A stretch of 64,000 bases of DNA from Desulfotignum sp032250905 (GCA_032250905.1 JAVVEQ010000002.1:112545-176544); one strand, 5' to 3'; numbered from the stretch's first letter, positions 26,196 to 35,279 are shown. A program made the numbers and translations. The notes: a model not told the origin generated them from the letters alone.

Positions 26196-27785
26196 CTAAA
26201 ACCTGAAATTGCCAAAAGAGGGGTCGGGGACAGGATGGATCAGGCTGACCTCAAGTGCCATGGCCAGCCACTCCCGGATCTCATGAAACTTGAGAACCCG
26301 GTCATTGAACAGGCGGGCCGCACAGAAAAACGGAAGGGCCTCGCCCTCATACTTGTCGATCATTTTCTGCTGAAATGCGGCGATCTCGTCCGGCGTCATG
26401 GGGATGCCCGTGGCTTTTCGCTTGGCCTGCTCAATGCTCAACAGGACTCCGCCCGCGCTTTTTCCGCTCATGACCCCGGTTCTGGCCCGCATGGTGGAGA
26501 ACAGGAAATTCGGGCGGTAGGCCCGGCCGCACATGCCGTAATTGGCAGCCCCGTTGTCCGGACCGATCACCAGCTGGATCCGGGGGACCTGGGCGCAGGA
26601 AACCGCCCGCACCATGTCGGCCCCGTATTTACCGATGCCGCTGTGCTCGGATTCCGATCCCACCATATAGCCCGGCGCGCTCTGGATGAACAGGAGCGGG
26701 ATTTTTTCATACGAGCATCTCACCACCCATTCCGCCACTTTTTTGGCAGCCTCGTGAAAGATGATGCCCGCACCGTTGGAGCAGATCACGCCCACGGGCA
26801 ATCCTTTAATACGGATTTTACCGGTGAGGATGTTGGTGCCGCGGCCCGGGGCAAAATTCTTCTTGGCTTCGATGAATTCAGAATCATCGGCAATGGCCTG
26901 AAGAAACGCGTGGCCTTTGATGCCATGATGGGGAGATGCGGGCAGCACATCGTATACAGCCGATGGGTCGGTTCTGGGTTCTTTGGCCTCATACCGGTGC
27001 AGATTCAGGGTCTGGGGCCGGGTCAAAGACAGCAGTTCCCGGACCTTGATAATGGCCTGGGCCTGGTCGGAACACATGTGATCAGCCCCGCCTGAAACCT
27101 GTGTATGGACCCTGGCGCCGCCCAGATCCTCAGCGGAAATTTCCTCGCCGGTGGCCATCTTCACCAGGGGCGGACCTCCTAAGAAGGAAAAGGACTGCTT
27201 ATCTATCATGATCGATTCACAGGCCATGAAAACGATATAGGCCCCGCCGGCAGTGTTGCCCCCGGTGCTCAACGTGACCTGGCGAAGCCCCATGGCAGAC
27301 ATCCGGGCCATATTGTAGAAAATGGAGCCGAAATGCTGGTCATCCGGGAACACATCCGCCTGCATGGGCAGGAATACACCGCCGGAATCAGCAATATACA
27401 CGCAGTTGAGCCCGCATTTTTCCGCGATGGCCTGGGCCCGCATATGTTTTTTCAAGGTGATGGGGAAATAGGTGCCGGCCTTGACACGGGAGTCATTGGC
27501 CATGATCATGGTCCAGTTGCCGTGGATTTTCCCGATGCCGGTAACAATGCCGGCACAGGGTACATCCTCCACCCCGGGGTATCCCATGCCGAATCCGGCC
27601 AGCATGGACAGTTCAAAAAACGGAGTACCGGGATCGATGAGATCCGTGATCAATTCCCTTACCGGACGTTTGCCGCGTCTGGCCAGGTTGTCCACCGCCT
27701 TCTGCCCGCCGGGCCAGGCTGCTTTTTCCCGCATGATTTCCAGCTCTTTTTCCTGGTCTTCCCAGAAGGTTCGGTTGTCGGTCAT
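26196..27785 (-). CDS. Acyl-CoA carboxylase carboxyltransferase subunit (methylcrotonyl-CoA carboxylase beta-like)
   Basis: 529 residues. Two crotonase-type halves form the carboxyltransferase that moves CO2 from biotin to an acyl-CoA. Conserved segments include STGGNTAGGAYI, FLGGPPLVKMATGEE with SAEDLGG, as in methylcrotonyl-CoA carboxylase beta, and a C-terminal GRAYRPNFLF and SGKSAGGVL. It sits between the hydratase and lyase genes, where leucine-degradation (liu) operons place it. The biotin carboxylase/biotin carrier partner is not in the operon or the window. A glutaconyl-CoA decarboxylase-type use is a less likely alternative. Confidence 0.82.
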   Translation of the reverse strand: MTDNRTFWEDQEKELEIMREKAAWPGGQKAVDNLARRGKRPVRELITDLIDPGTPFFELSMLAGFGMGYPGVEDVPCAGIVTGIGKIHGNWTMIMANDSRVKAGTYFPITLKKHMRAQAIAEKCGLNCVYIADSGGVFLPMQADVFPDDQHFGSIFYNMARMSAMGLRQVTLSTGGNTAGGAYIVFMACESIMIDKQSFSFLGGPPLVKMATGEEISAEDLGGARVHTQVSGGADHMCSDQAQAIIKVRELLSLTRPQTLNLHRYEAKEPRTDPSAVYDVLPASPHHGIKGHAFLQAIADDSEFIEAKKNFAPGRGTNILTGKIRIKGLPVGVICSNGAGIIFHEAAKKVAEWVVRCSYEKIPLLFIQSAPGYMVGSESEHSGIGKYGADMVRAVSCAQVPRIQLVIGPDNGAANYGMCGRAYRPNFLFSTMRARTGVMSGKSAGGVLLSIEQAKRKATGIPMTPDEIAAFQQKMIDKYEGEALPFFCAARLFNDRVLKFHEIREWLAMALEVSLIHPVPDPSFGNFRF

Positions 27786-27788
27786 GGG

Positions 27789-28586
27789 TTATCTCCCTTT
27801 ATATACGGGTTTGCGTTTTTCCCTGAACGCGGTCAGGCCTTCGATGCGGTCTTGGGTGGGAATGGTGACCCGGTAGGCATTGGATTCAATGGCCAGACCT
27901 GTGGACAGGTCGGTCTCTATGCCTTTGTCAATGGCGTATTTGGCCATTTCCACGGCAATGGGGCCGGTTTCGGCGATCATGGCTGCCATGTCCAGACAGG
28001 TGTCCATGAGTTTTTCGGGCGGTGCCACCGCATTCACCAGGCCGATGTTGAGCGCTTCTTTCGCATCCACCCGCCGGCCGGTGAAGATCAGTTCCTTGGC
28101 CTTGGCCACACCGATGATCCGGGGCAGCCTCTGGGTCCCGCCGCCGCCCGGAATGATGGCCAGCCGGGTTTCGGTGAGCCCCATGACAGCGGTGGCGGAG
28201 GCGATGCGGATGTCCGATGCCAGGGCGATTTCCGTGCCTCCGCCTAAAGCGATGCCGTTGACTGCCGAGATGACCGGCATTTTCAGGTTCTGGATGGATG
28301 TCAACAGGTTTCGTATGGTGACGATGAACTGTTTGACCTGGTCCTGGGTGAGGGTGGCACGCTCCTTGAGATCTGCCCCGGCGCAGAACGCCTTTTCCCC
28401 GGCCCCGGTGAAGATGACACACCGGATCGTATCGGAGAACTGCAACGTATCGATTTCGTCTCTGACCGCGTACAGCAGGTCAAAGTTCAGGCAGTTCATT
28501 ACGGCCGGCCGGTTCAGCGTAAGAATCGCGGCCTGATTTTTTTCCTCCCGGATGAGCAGGTCTTGTGTTTTATTCATGGTTAACAC
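27789..28586 (-). CDS. Enoyl-CoA hydratase family protein, methylglutaconyl-CoA hydratase-like
   Basis: 265 residues, crotonase fold. The oxyanion-hole segment ALGGGTEIALASDIRIA and the active-site MGLTETRLAIIPGGGGTQ are intact. The C-terminal part (ETDLSTGLAIE, TIPTQDRIEGL, FREKRKPVYKG) is strikingly like the AUH/LiuC methylglutaconyl-CoA hydratases rather than general enoyl-CoA hydratases. It would hydrate 3-methylglutaconyl-CoA to HMG-CoA between the carboxylase and lyase steps. It is separated from the carboxyltransferase gene by 3 bases. Confidence 0.83.
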   Translation of the reverse strand: MLTMNKTQDLLIREEKNQAAILTLNRPAVMNCLNFDLLYAVRDEIDTLQFSDTIRCVIFTGAGEKAFCAGADLKERATLTQDQVKQFIVTIRNLLTSIQNLKMPVISAVNGIALGGGTEIALASDIRIASATAVMGLTETRLAIIPGGGGTQRLPRIIGVAKAKELIFTGRRVDAKEALNIGLVNAVAPPEKLMDTCLDMAAMIAETGPIAVEMAKYAIDKGIETDLSTGLAIESNAYRVTIPTQDRIEGLTAFREKRKPVYKGR

Positions 28587-28598
28587 TCCATTCCGGCC

Positions 28599-29747
28599 TC
28601 AGCAGCCGATATATCTCGAGATGACAAGTCTCTGGACCTCGGAAGTGCCTTCACCGATTTCCAGCAGTTTCTGATCCCGGTAAAAACGTTCCACATTGTA
28701 CTCCTTCATCAAGCCGTATCCCCCGTGGATCTGCACGGCATGGTCCACCACCCGGCTCATCACTTCGGAACAATAGAGCTTGCCCATGGCCGCCTCTTTT
28801 TCAAAGGGCCTGTGATTGGATTTCAGCCAGCAGGCCTTATACAGCAGGTTTCTGGCACATTCAATTTCCATGGCACAGTCCGCCAGCTTGAAGGCCACGG
28901 CCTGGAATTTGGAAATGGGCTGGCCGAACTGTTCTCTTTCCCTGGCATATTTGAGGGCCAGGTCATAGGCGCCCTGGGCACCGCCCAGTCCCATGGCGCC
29001 GATGGACAGCCGGCCTCCGTCCAGGGTGGCCAGCATCTGGTGGAATCCGTCCCCTTTTTTGCCCAGGATGTTTTCTTTGGGCACGCGTACATCGTCAAAA
29101 TACAGTTCTGCGGTATTGGAGGCCCGCCACATCATTTTTTTGTGCATGGGTACGGCTTTGAATCCCGGGGTGCCTTTTTCCACCAGGATACAGGAGTATT
29201 CAGGTTTGCCGTTGTCCCGGGTGCCAGTCACCGCCTGCACCGTCACGCCTAAAGTCATGTCGCACGCGGCATTGGTGATGAAAATCTTGGACCCGTTGAT
29301 CACCCATTCATCTCCTTCCAGCACGGCCGTGGTCTTGCTGCCTCCGGCATCAGACCCGGCCGTGGGTTCGGTAAGCCCGAATCCCCAGAGTCCTTCGCCG
29401 TTACACAGTTTGGGGAGGTATTTCTGTTTCTGTTCCTCAGTGCCGAAATAATAGATGGGCCCGATGCCCAGGGAGTTGCCCGCTGCGATGGTGGCGGCCT
29501 GGGACCCATCAATGCGCGCGATTTCTTCGACGGCAATGATATAAGAGATATAGTCCATTGCCTGACCCTCATAGCTTTCTGAAACAAACATGCCGAAAAG
29601 CCCGATTTCGCCCATTTTTCGGGTCAGATCTTCGGAGAACTCTTCCTTTTCATCCAGCTCTCCCGCGATCGGGGCGATTTCCTTCTGGGCAAACTTTCTG
29701 ACTTCCTTACGAATCATCTCCTGCTCTTTGGTAAGGTCAAAATCCAC
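28599..29747 (-). CDS. Acyl-CoA dehydrogenase, first gene of the leucine-type operon
   Basis: 382 residues, FAD enzyme of the acyl-CoA dehydrogenase fold. GLTEPTAGSDAGG and KIFITNAACDMT lie in the middle beta domain; the C-terminal domain has VQIHGGYGLMKEYNVERFYRD. The catalytic base appears in LLEIGEGTSE, the position used by short- and medium-chain enzymes; isovaleryl-CoA dehydrogenases have Ala there. The operon suggests isovaleryl-CoA as substrate, but isobutyryl-, 2-methylbutyryl- or butyryl-CoA fit the residue better. GTG start behind AAGGAGG. Confidence 0.85.
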   Translation of the reverse strand: MDFDLTKEQEMIRKEVRKFAQKEIAPIAGELDEKEEFSEDLTRKMGEIGLFGMFVSESYEGQAMDYISYIIAVEEIARIDGSQAATIAAGNSLGIGPIYYFGTEEQKQKYLPKLCNGEGLWGFGLTEPTAGSDAGGSKTTAVLEGDEWVINGSKIFITNAACDMTLGVTVQAVTGTRDNGKPEYSCILVEKGTPGFKAVPMHKKMMWRASNTAELYFDDVRVPKENILGKKGDGFHQMLATLDGGRLSIGAMGLGGAQGAYDLALKYAREREQFGQPISKFQAVAFKLADCAMEIECARNLLYKACWLKSNHRPFEKEAAMGKLYCSEVMSRVVDHAVQIHGGYGLMKEYNVERFYRDQKLLEIGEGTSEVQRLVISRYIGC

Positions 29748-29841
29748 CCTGCGCCTCCTTGTTTTTGTGGGTTATTAGAATGTGTCTTCTTTCTGCAACC
29801 GGTTCTGCCATCAAAGCCCGACAAGATGAAAGGAAAAAACT

Positions 29842-29857
29842 GATCGAGCGCTCAGTC
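29842..29857 (-). promoter_or_regulatory. Predicted TetR-family operator before the leucine-type operon
   Basis: Read on the minus strand the site is GACTGAGCGCTCGATC. Its perfect core GAGCGCTC is at 29846-29853. It matches sites at 31145-31160 and 48109-48124 to the consensus GAYTGAGCGCTCGWTC. It lies about 13-28 bases downstream of the predicted -10 box, where a bound repressor would block transcription. Confidence 0.7.
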
Positions 29858-29869
29858 TATTTTATTCGG

Positions 29870-29899
29870 ATACTACATTTATAGAAAATGAAATGTCAA
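29870..29899 (-). promoter_or_regulatory. Sigma-70-type promoter of the leucine-type operon
   Basis: On the minus strand, TTGACA (29899-29894) and TAGTAT (29875-29870) are 18 bases apart. The -35 box is perfect. The transcript would start near 29863, just before the operator at 29857-29842, and reach the GTG start of the dehydrogenase at 29747. Confidence 0.6.
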
Positions 29900-30044
29900 T
29901 ATTTTTTTGTCATGCCGGAGCAAGAAATTATTTTTTTGCTTTTTTTTATTGATGGGGTGTCATAAAATGAATTCATGAATGCGTGCGAGTCAAGACATTC
30001 GCATTCTGACCGTGAATCCGCAACCTGATAAAAGGAGGTTTGTG

Positions 30045-30467
30045 ATGGAATTAAAAAAGATATTAAATCCTGTGGACGGGTCTTCCCACTCCATTAATTC
30101 CACCCGGTATGCCATTGATCTGGCCAGGAAATTTAACTCTCACATTCTTTTGCTGCATTGTCATGCACGATTTCCTGTGGTGTTGTCAGAACCCTATTTT
30201 CAGCAGGCCATCGATGAAATCATGAAATCATCGGAAGACCTGGTGAAGCCGTATGAAGAGATGCTTGAAAAAGCCGGTGTGTCCTATGAGACAAGGATTC
30301 TGGAAGGGACGCCGGGCACCCACATCGCGGAAGTAGCCAGAATAGAGAAAATGGACCTCATCGTCATGGGTTCCCGAGGGGTCTCGGACCTGGCCGGGCT
30401 GTTTTTAGGCAGTGTGGCCCATCAGGTGCTCAATAAGGCGGAATGCCCGGTGTTCATCACCAAGTAA
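30045..30467 (+). CDS. Universal stress protein (UspA family)
   Basis: 140 residues from ATG 30045, supported by AAAGGAGG at 30031-30038. Single USP domain; MGSRGVSDLAGLFLGSVA is the glycine-rich nucleotide-binding motif of ATP-binding members. Probably a small cytoplasmic dimer linked to stress or energy status. Its upstream region contains the palindrome ATGAATTCAT (29967-29976), also found before the tetR gene. It converges with the adenosine-specific kinase gene. Confidence 0.88.
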   Translation: MELKKILNPVDGSSHSINSTRYAIDLARKFNSHILLLHCHARFPVVLSEPYFQQAIDEIMKSSEDLVKPYEEMLEKAGVSYETRILEGTPGTHIAEVARIEKMDLIVMGSRGVSDLAGLFLGSVAHQVLNKAECPVFITK

Positions 30468-30496
30468 CGCATCCGTCCCGTTTCGACCCGGTATGG

Positions 30497-30979
30497 TTAT
30501 TGTTTGTAACCGATCATGCGCAGAAATCCTTTTCTTTTTTCGACGTCTGCGTCGTTTTCAATGCCTTTGGAGGAAAACCCGTCGATAACACCCAGGATCC
30601 CACGACCCTGATCAGTTTCTGCCAGAATGACTTCCACGGGGTTGGCAGTTGCGCAATGGATTCTGGCCACTTCCGGAACGCTCTGAATGGTGTTGAGAAT
30701 GTTGATGGGAAACATGTCCCGCATAAAAATGATAAACGAGTGCCCGGCGGAAAGGGCATAGGCATTATCCCGGGCCAACCGGGTCAATCCCTCATCCGTG
30801 CCGCTGAACCGAACCAGGCATTCCATGGATGCTTCACAGAATGCCACCCCGAATTGGGCGTTGGGGACAGTACATACAATGGCCTCATGAATATCTTCAA
30901 CGGTTTTGATGAAATGGGCATGCCCTAAAATGAAATTCAACGATTCCGGATTTTCGATGGCCATGGTTTTCAGTTCCAT
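30497..30979 (-). CDS. Adenosine-specific kinase-like protein (DUF355 family)
   Basis: 160 residues. The overall sequence, including FILGHAHFIKTVEDIHEA, FGVAFCEAS and ILGVIDGFSSKGIE, is that of the DUF355 family described as adenosine-specific kinase in archaea and many anaerobes. The biological role in bacteria is not established. It is a single gene, divergent from tetR, with a good AGGAG upstream. Confidence 0.75.
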   Translation of the reverse strand: MELKTMAIENPESLNFILGHAHFIKTVEDIHEAIVCTVPNAQFGVAFCEASMECLVRFSGTDEGLTRLARDNAYALSAGHSFIIFMRDMFPINILNTIQSVPEVARIHCATANPVEVILAETDQGRGILGVIDGFSSKGIENDADVEKRKGFLRMIGYKQ

Positions 30980-31111
30980 AAAAAACTCCTTTCTGTATGG
31001 GGTGATGGTATATTTCTGAATGAACTCTTTTTTTCAGACTATTTATTTTACCGCAACCTCATTGTAAAAAAAAGTTCAAATACGGGTGCTGTCTGTGTGG
31101 CAATGTTTTGC

Positions 31112-31144
31112 TTGACAACCGTATGAATTCATGCAAAGTAGTAT
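31112..31144 (+). promoter_or_regulatory. Possible promoter of the tetR-icmF operon
   Basis: TTGACA at 31112-31117 and TAGTAT at 31139-31144 are present, but the 21-base spacing is longer than normal, so one of the boxes may not be used. The same TAGTAT hexamer serves the leucine-type promoter. The operator starts directly after it. ATGAATTCAT lies between the boxes at 31123-31132. Confidence 0.4.
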
Positions 31145-31160
31145 GATTGAGCGCTCGTTC
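31145..31160 (+). promoter_or_regulatory. Predicted TetR-family operator before tetR-icmF (autoregulation)
   Basis: GATTGAGCGCTCGTTC, core GAGCGCTC at 31149-31156. Outside the core the dyad continues with TATGA and TCATA arms (31143-31162), so this is the most symmetrical of the three sites. It is 78 bases before the GTG start of the TetR gene, as expected for autoregulation. Confidence 0.72.
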
Positions 31161-31237
31161 ATATCAGGAGCTGCAGGGCGGCCGCAGGGTTTGCCTATCA
31201 AGGATGCCCCGGAAATCAATTAAGGAGTGGTGCGGTT

Positions 31238-31888
31238 GTGGCAAAGGACAGGAAAAGAAAACAGCGGGTAACCGATCCTGAGGTGCCCACTCAGATCAAG
31301 AATCCGGAGCTGGTCAAAGAACGGCGGCGGCACATCATCGATGCCACAGTTACACTGTTTGTCGACCACGGGTACCATAAAACCACCACCCGCATGATCG
31401 CCAGGGCAGCAGGATTTTCCATCGGTTCCCTGTATGAATATGTCAGCTCTAAAGAAGATCTGCTGTATCTGGTATGTAAAACCATCCATGAAGAGGTGCA
31501 GAAGGCGGTGGAAGAAGCCCTGGCAGACAGCACCGGGGACAGGGAGATACTGGCCCGGGTGATTCGTCACTATTTCAGGGTGTGTGACAACATGGCCGAC
31601 CATATACTGCTCATGTACCAGGTGACCCAGTTTTTGCCCCGGAAATGGCAGGAACGGGTATTGACCAATGAATTGAACATCACAGAGATTTTTATCTCCA
31701 CCTTGAACCAGATGTCAGGAAAAAACAGTTTTCCGGTGTTGGATGAAGACATTGTCAATCTTGTGGGACATAATATTTCGGTATTGGGACAGATGTGGGC
31801 GTTCCGTCGCTGGCATCTGCAAAAGCAGTTCACGATTGACCAGTACATCGCCATCCAGACCGATTTTATTCTCGGACTCATATTTTAA
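31238..31888 (+). CDS. TetR/AcrR-family transcription regulator
   Basis: 216 residues, GTG start behind TAAGGAG. The N-terminal DNA-binding domain spans about residues 26-75, with TTTRMIARAAGFSIGSLYEYVSSKEDLL as the helix-turn-helix (shown here only in part: TTTRMIARAAGFSIGSLYEY). The C-terminal ligand domain is helical and resembles regulators of fatty-acid genes. It heads the operon with icmF, thiolase and dehydrogenase. The predicted operator next to its promoter recurs before two other acyl-CoA operons, so it is probably a repressor released by an acyl-CoA. The ligand is unknown. Confidence 0.88.
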   Translation: MAKDRKRKQRVTDPEVPTQIKNPELVKERRRHIIDATVTLFVDHGYHKTTTRMIARAAGFSIGSLYEYVSSKEDLLYLVCKTIHEEVQKAVEEALADSTGDREILARVIRHYFRVCDNMADHILLMYQVTQFLPRKWQERVLTNELNITEIFISTLNQMSGKNSFPVLDEDIVNLVGHNISVLGQMWAFRRWHLQKQFTIDQYIAIQTDFILGLIF

Positions 31889-31899
31889 AAGGAGCCGTT

Positions 31900-34800
31900 A
31901 TGACTCAGGAAATTCAGCCTTATACGCCGAAACATGCCATCAAGATCGTTACTGCCACCTCTCTGTTCGACGGCCATGACGCCGCCATCAATATCATGAG
32001 ACGGATTCTCCAGGACACGGGCGCGGAAGTTATTCACATCGGCCACAACCGGTCGGTCAAAGAGGTCGTGGATGCCGCCATCGAGGAGGATGCCCAGGGG
32101 ATCGCCGTTTCCAGCTATCAGGGCGGGCATATGGAGTATTTCAAATATATGAAAGACCTGCTGGTTGAGCAGGGAGCTTCCCATGTCAAGATTTTCGGCG
32201 GCGGTGGCGGAGTGATCATCCCTTCGGAAATGGCGGAGCTGCACGCATACGGCATCACCCGGATCTATTCACCTGAAGACGGCGCAAAAATGGGCCTCCA
32301 GGGAATGATCAATGACATGATGCGGTCTATGGATGCACCGTGTGTGGATTTTGACCGGCTGGATCTTGACCGGCTGAATGTGGACAACAAGCTCACCATC
32401 GCCCGGTTCATCTCTGCGGTCCAGGAGGCCAGTGCCAATGATCCCGATCGACTGGAACAGATCCTGGCAGCCCTGGCCCCGCTGGCTGCGTCAAAAAACA
32501 TTCCGGTCATCGGTCTCACCGGGACGGGGGGTGCGGGAAAATCCTCTCTGACCGACGAGCTGATCATCCGGATCCTGAGGGATCTGCCGGATGTGACCAT
32601 TGCCGTGATCTCCTGTGATCCCTCACGCCGCAAGACCGGCGGTGCCCTGTTAGGTGACCGGATCCGCATGAATGCCATTGACAGCGAACGGGTGTACATG
32701 CGGTCCCTGGCCACCCGGCGGTCCCAGACCGAACTGCCGGAATCCCTTCCCCATGCCGTGGGGGTGGTTAAAGCGGCCGGATTTGACATGATCCTGGTGG
32801 AAACCGCCGGTATCGGCCAGGGGGATTCCCGGGTGGTGGACCTTGTGGATGTGTCCGTGTATGTGATGACCGCGGAATACGGGGCCCCTTCCCAGCTGGA
32901 AAAGATCGACATGCTGGATTATGCAGATATCGTGGTGGTCAACAAATATGAGAAAAAAGGGGCGGAAGACGCCCTGCGGGATGTGAGAAAACAGGTGCAG
33001 CGCAACCGCAAGGCCTGGGACAGGGCCCCGAAGGAGATGCCGGTTTACGGCACCATCGCCTCCAAGTTCAATGATGACGGCCTTACCGCTTTTTATCACG
33101 CACTGCTGGATCAAATCAATCAGACAAAAGGTTCCGGGTTTGACTCATCCATTCCCCGGACCGATGTCAGGGAATCCTCGTCCAAGACCATCATCATTCC
33201 CGGAGAGCGCACCCGGTACCTGGCGGAGATTGCAGACGCCGTAAGGCAGTATCACCAGGCCACTCAGGCCCAGGCCGGCGCTGTCCGCCGGCGCTGGCAT
33301 CTGGTTTCGGCCCTGGAAGAGCTCGAGGCCCAGGCCCAAGATATGGACCAGGCCTTGGCAGGGTTGAAACAGGCCCTGGAAGATTCTCGAAACCAGGTGG
33401 AACCGGAAACCGATGACCTGATTGATCAATATGAGACCAGCGCCCAGGCCTATGAAAAAGACGAGCTGGTCTACCAGGTGCGTGACAAGGAGTTCCGGGT
33501 GCCGTTGTACACCCGGTCCCTGTCCCATTCCAAAATTCCCAAGATCGCCCGGCCCCGGTTTTCCGATCCCGGCGATCAGTACCAGTGGATGCGTAAGGAA
33601 AATTTTGCCGGTCAGTTCCCCTATACCGCCGGCGTGTTTCCGTTGAAACGGGCCGATGAGGATCCCACCCGGATGTTTGCCGGAGAAGGGGGGCCGGCGG
33701 ACACCAATCGCCGTTTCAAGCTGCTCTCTTCCGCCTATCCGGCCAAGCGGTTGTCCACCGCTTTTGACTCGGTAACCCTGTATGGGTTTGACCCGGACCG
33801 GCGGCCGGATATCTATGGCAAAATCGGCACCTCCGGCGTAAGCATCTGCACGCTTGAGGATGTCAAAGTCCTGTATGACGGGTTTGACCTGTGCGCCCCC
33901 AACACCTCGGTGTCCATGACCATCAACGGCCCGGCCCCTATGATGCTGGCCATGTTTTTGAATGCCGCCATTCATCAGCAGCTGGACAAGTTTGAAAAGG
34001 AACATGGCCGAAAACCCGATGAAAAAGAGACCGCTGAACTCAGGGCATTTGCCCTTTCTTCGGTCCGGGGTACGGTACAGGCCGACATTCTCAAAGAGGA
34101 CCAGGGCCAGAACACCTGTATTTTTTCCATTGAATTTGCCCTGAAAATGATGGGGGATATTCAGCAGTATTTCATCGATAACCAGGTGAAGAACTTTTAT
34201 TCCGTGTCCATTTCCGGCTATCACATTGCCGAGGCCGGAGCCAATCCCATTACCCAGCTGGCATTGACCCTGGCCAACGGGTTCACATATGTGGAATACT
34301 ATCTGTCCCGGGGTATGGATATCGATGAATTCGCCCCGTCCCTGTCCTTTTTCTTTTCAAACGGCATGGAACCGGAATACACGGTGATCGGCCGGGTGGC
34401 CCGCCGCATCTGGGCGATTGCCATGCGGTACAAGTACAAAGGCAATGACAAGTCCCAGAAACTCAAATATCATATCCAGACCTCGGGTCGTTCCCTGCAC
34501 GCCCAGGATATTCAGTTCAACGACATCCGCACCACACTGCAGGCCCTGTGCGCCATTTACGACAACTGCAATTCACTGCACACCAACGCCTTTGACGAGG
34601 CCATCACGACCCCGTCTGCGGAATCGGTGCGAAGGGCCCTGGCCATTCAGTTGATCATTAATCGGGAATGGGGCCTGGCCAAAAATGAGAACCCGCTCCA
34701 GGGATCATTCATCGTGGATGAACTCACCGATCTGGTGGAAGAGGCCGTGCTGGTAGAATTCGAGCGCATCACCGAGCGGGGCGGGGTGCTCGGCGCCATG

Positions 34801-35172
34801 GAAACCGGATACCAGCGGGGTAAAATACAGGAAGAGTCCATGTATTATGAGCATCTCAAGCATTCGGGCAAACTGCCCTTGATCGGCATCAACACCTTTG
34901 AGGATCCGGATGCGGATTATGCGGATATGGCCAACCACCTGGAGCTGTCCCGGGCCACGGAAGCGCAGAAAAACGCCCAGCTGGAACGGCTGGATGCATT
35001 CAAGAAAACTCATCAGGATGAACAGGAAGCGGCCCTGAAACGCCTGCAGCAGACGGCTTTGAACGGTGGCAATATGTTTGCGGAGCTCATGGAAACCGTC
35101 AAGGTCTGTTCTCTGGGCACCATCACCGGGGCCTTGTACGAAGTCGGGGGCAAGTACCGCCGGAACATGTAA
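31900..35172 (+). CDS. icmF: Fused acyl-CoA mutase IcmF (isobutyryl-CoA mutase type)
   Basis: 1090 residues. Domain order is diagnostic: N-terminal B12-binding domain (DGHD at 24-27), G3E GTPase chaperone domain (P-loop GTGGAGKSS near residue 208, NKYEKKGAEDA near 350), then the mutase TIM barrel from about 560 with GTSGVSICTLEDVK and HIQTSGRSLHAQ. The mutase region matches the IcmF type rather than methylmalonyl-CoA mutase (HCQTSGWSL at 4498-6618). IcmF interconverts isobutyryl- and butyryl-CoA and, in some species, isovaleryl- and pivalyl-CoA, all cytoplasmic. It is 11 bases after tetR and followed by beta-oxidation genes. Confidence 0.93.
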   Translation: MTQEIQPYTPKHAIKIVTATSLFDGHDAAINIMRRILQDTGAEVIHIGHNRSVKEVVDAAIEEDAQGIAVSSYQGGHMEYFKYMKDLLVEQGASHVKIFGGGGGVIIPSEMAELHAYGITRIYSPEDGAKMGLQGMINDMMRSMDAPCVDFDRLDLDRLNVDNKLTIARFISAVQEASANDPDRLEQILAALAPLAASKNIPVIGLTGTGGAGKSSLTDELIIRILRDLPDVTIAVISCDPSRRKTGGALLGDRIRMNAIDSERVYMRSLATRRSQTELPESLPHAVGVVKAAGFDMILVETAGIGQGDSRVVDLVDVSVYVMTAEYGAPSQLEKIDMLDYADIVVVNKYEKKGAEDALRDVRKQVQRNRKAWDRAPKEMPVYGTIASKFNDDGLTAFYHALLDQINQTKGSGFDSSIPRTDVRESSSKTIIIPGERTRYLAEIADAVRQYHQATQAQAGAVRRRWHLVSALEELEAQAQDMDQALAGLKQALEDSRNQVEPETDDLIDQYETSAQAYEKDELVYQVRDKEFRVPLYTRSLSHSKIPKIARPRFSDPGDQYQWMRKENFAGQFPYTAGVFPLKRADEDPTRMFAGEGGPADTNRRFKLLSSAYPAKRLSTAFDSVTLYGFDPDRRPDIYGKIGTSGVSICTLEDVKVLYDGFDLCAPNTSVSMTINGPAPMMLAMFLNAAIHQQLDKFEKEHGRKPDEKETAELRAFALSSVRGTVQADILKEDQGQNTCIFSIEFALKMMGDIQQYFIDNQVKNFYSVSISGYHIAEAGANPITQLALTLANGFTYVEYYLSRGMDIDEFAPSLSFFFSNGMEPEYTVIGRVARRIWAIAMRYKYKGNDKSQKLKYHIQTSGRSLHAQDIQFNDIRTTLQALCAIYDNCNSLHTNAFDEAITTPSAESVRRALAIQLIINREWGLAKNENPLQGSFIVDELTDLVEEAVLVEFERITERGGVLGAMETGYQRGKIQEESMYYEHLKHSGKLPLIGINTFEDPDADYADMANHLELSRATEAQKNAQLERLDAFKKTHQDEQEAALKRLQQTALNGGNMFAELMETVKVCSLGTITGALYEVGGKYRRNM

Positions 35173-35279
35173 AGCCCCGGTTCAACCGGCTGGAAAACAC
35201 TTGCAAAGGACACAGACAGCTGATACATTGCAGCTGCAATATAGCGAATAATGACAGAAAAGCACAAGGAGACCGATTC

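Noticed and set aside
26196..27785. Glutaconyl-CoA decarboxylase alpha subunit
   Set aside because: The pattern of motifs and operon partners (AUH-like hydratase, lyase-like protein) fits methylcrotonyl-CoA carboxylase better, and no beta/gamma/delta decarboxylase subunits are present; kept only as an alternative.
31900..35172. Reading this gene as an ordinary methylmalonyl-CoA mutase
   Set aside because: Domain order (B12, GTPase, mutase), length and HIQTSGRSLH instead of HCQTSGWSL indicate the IcmF type.
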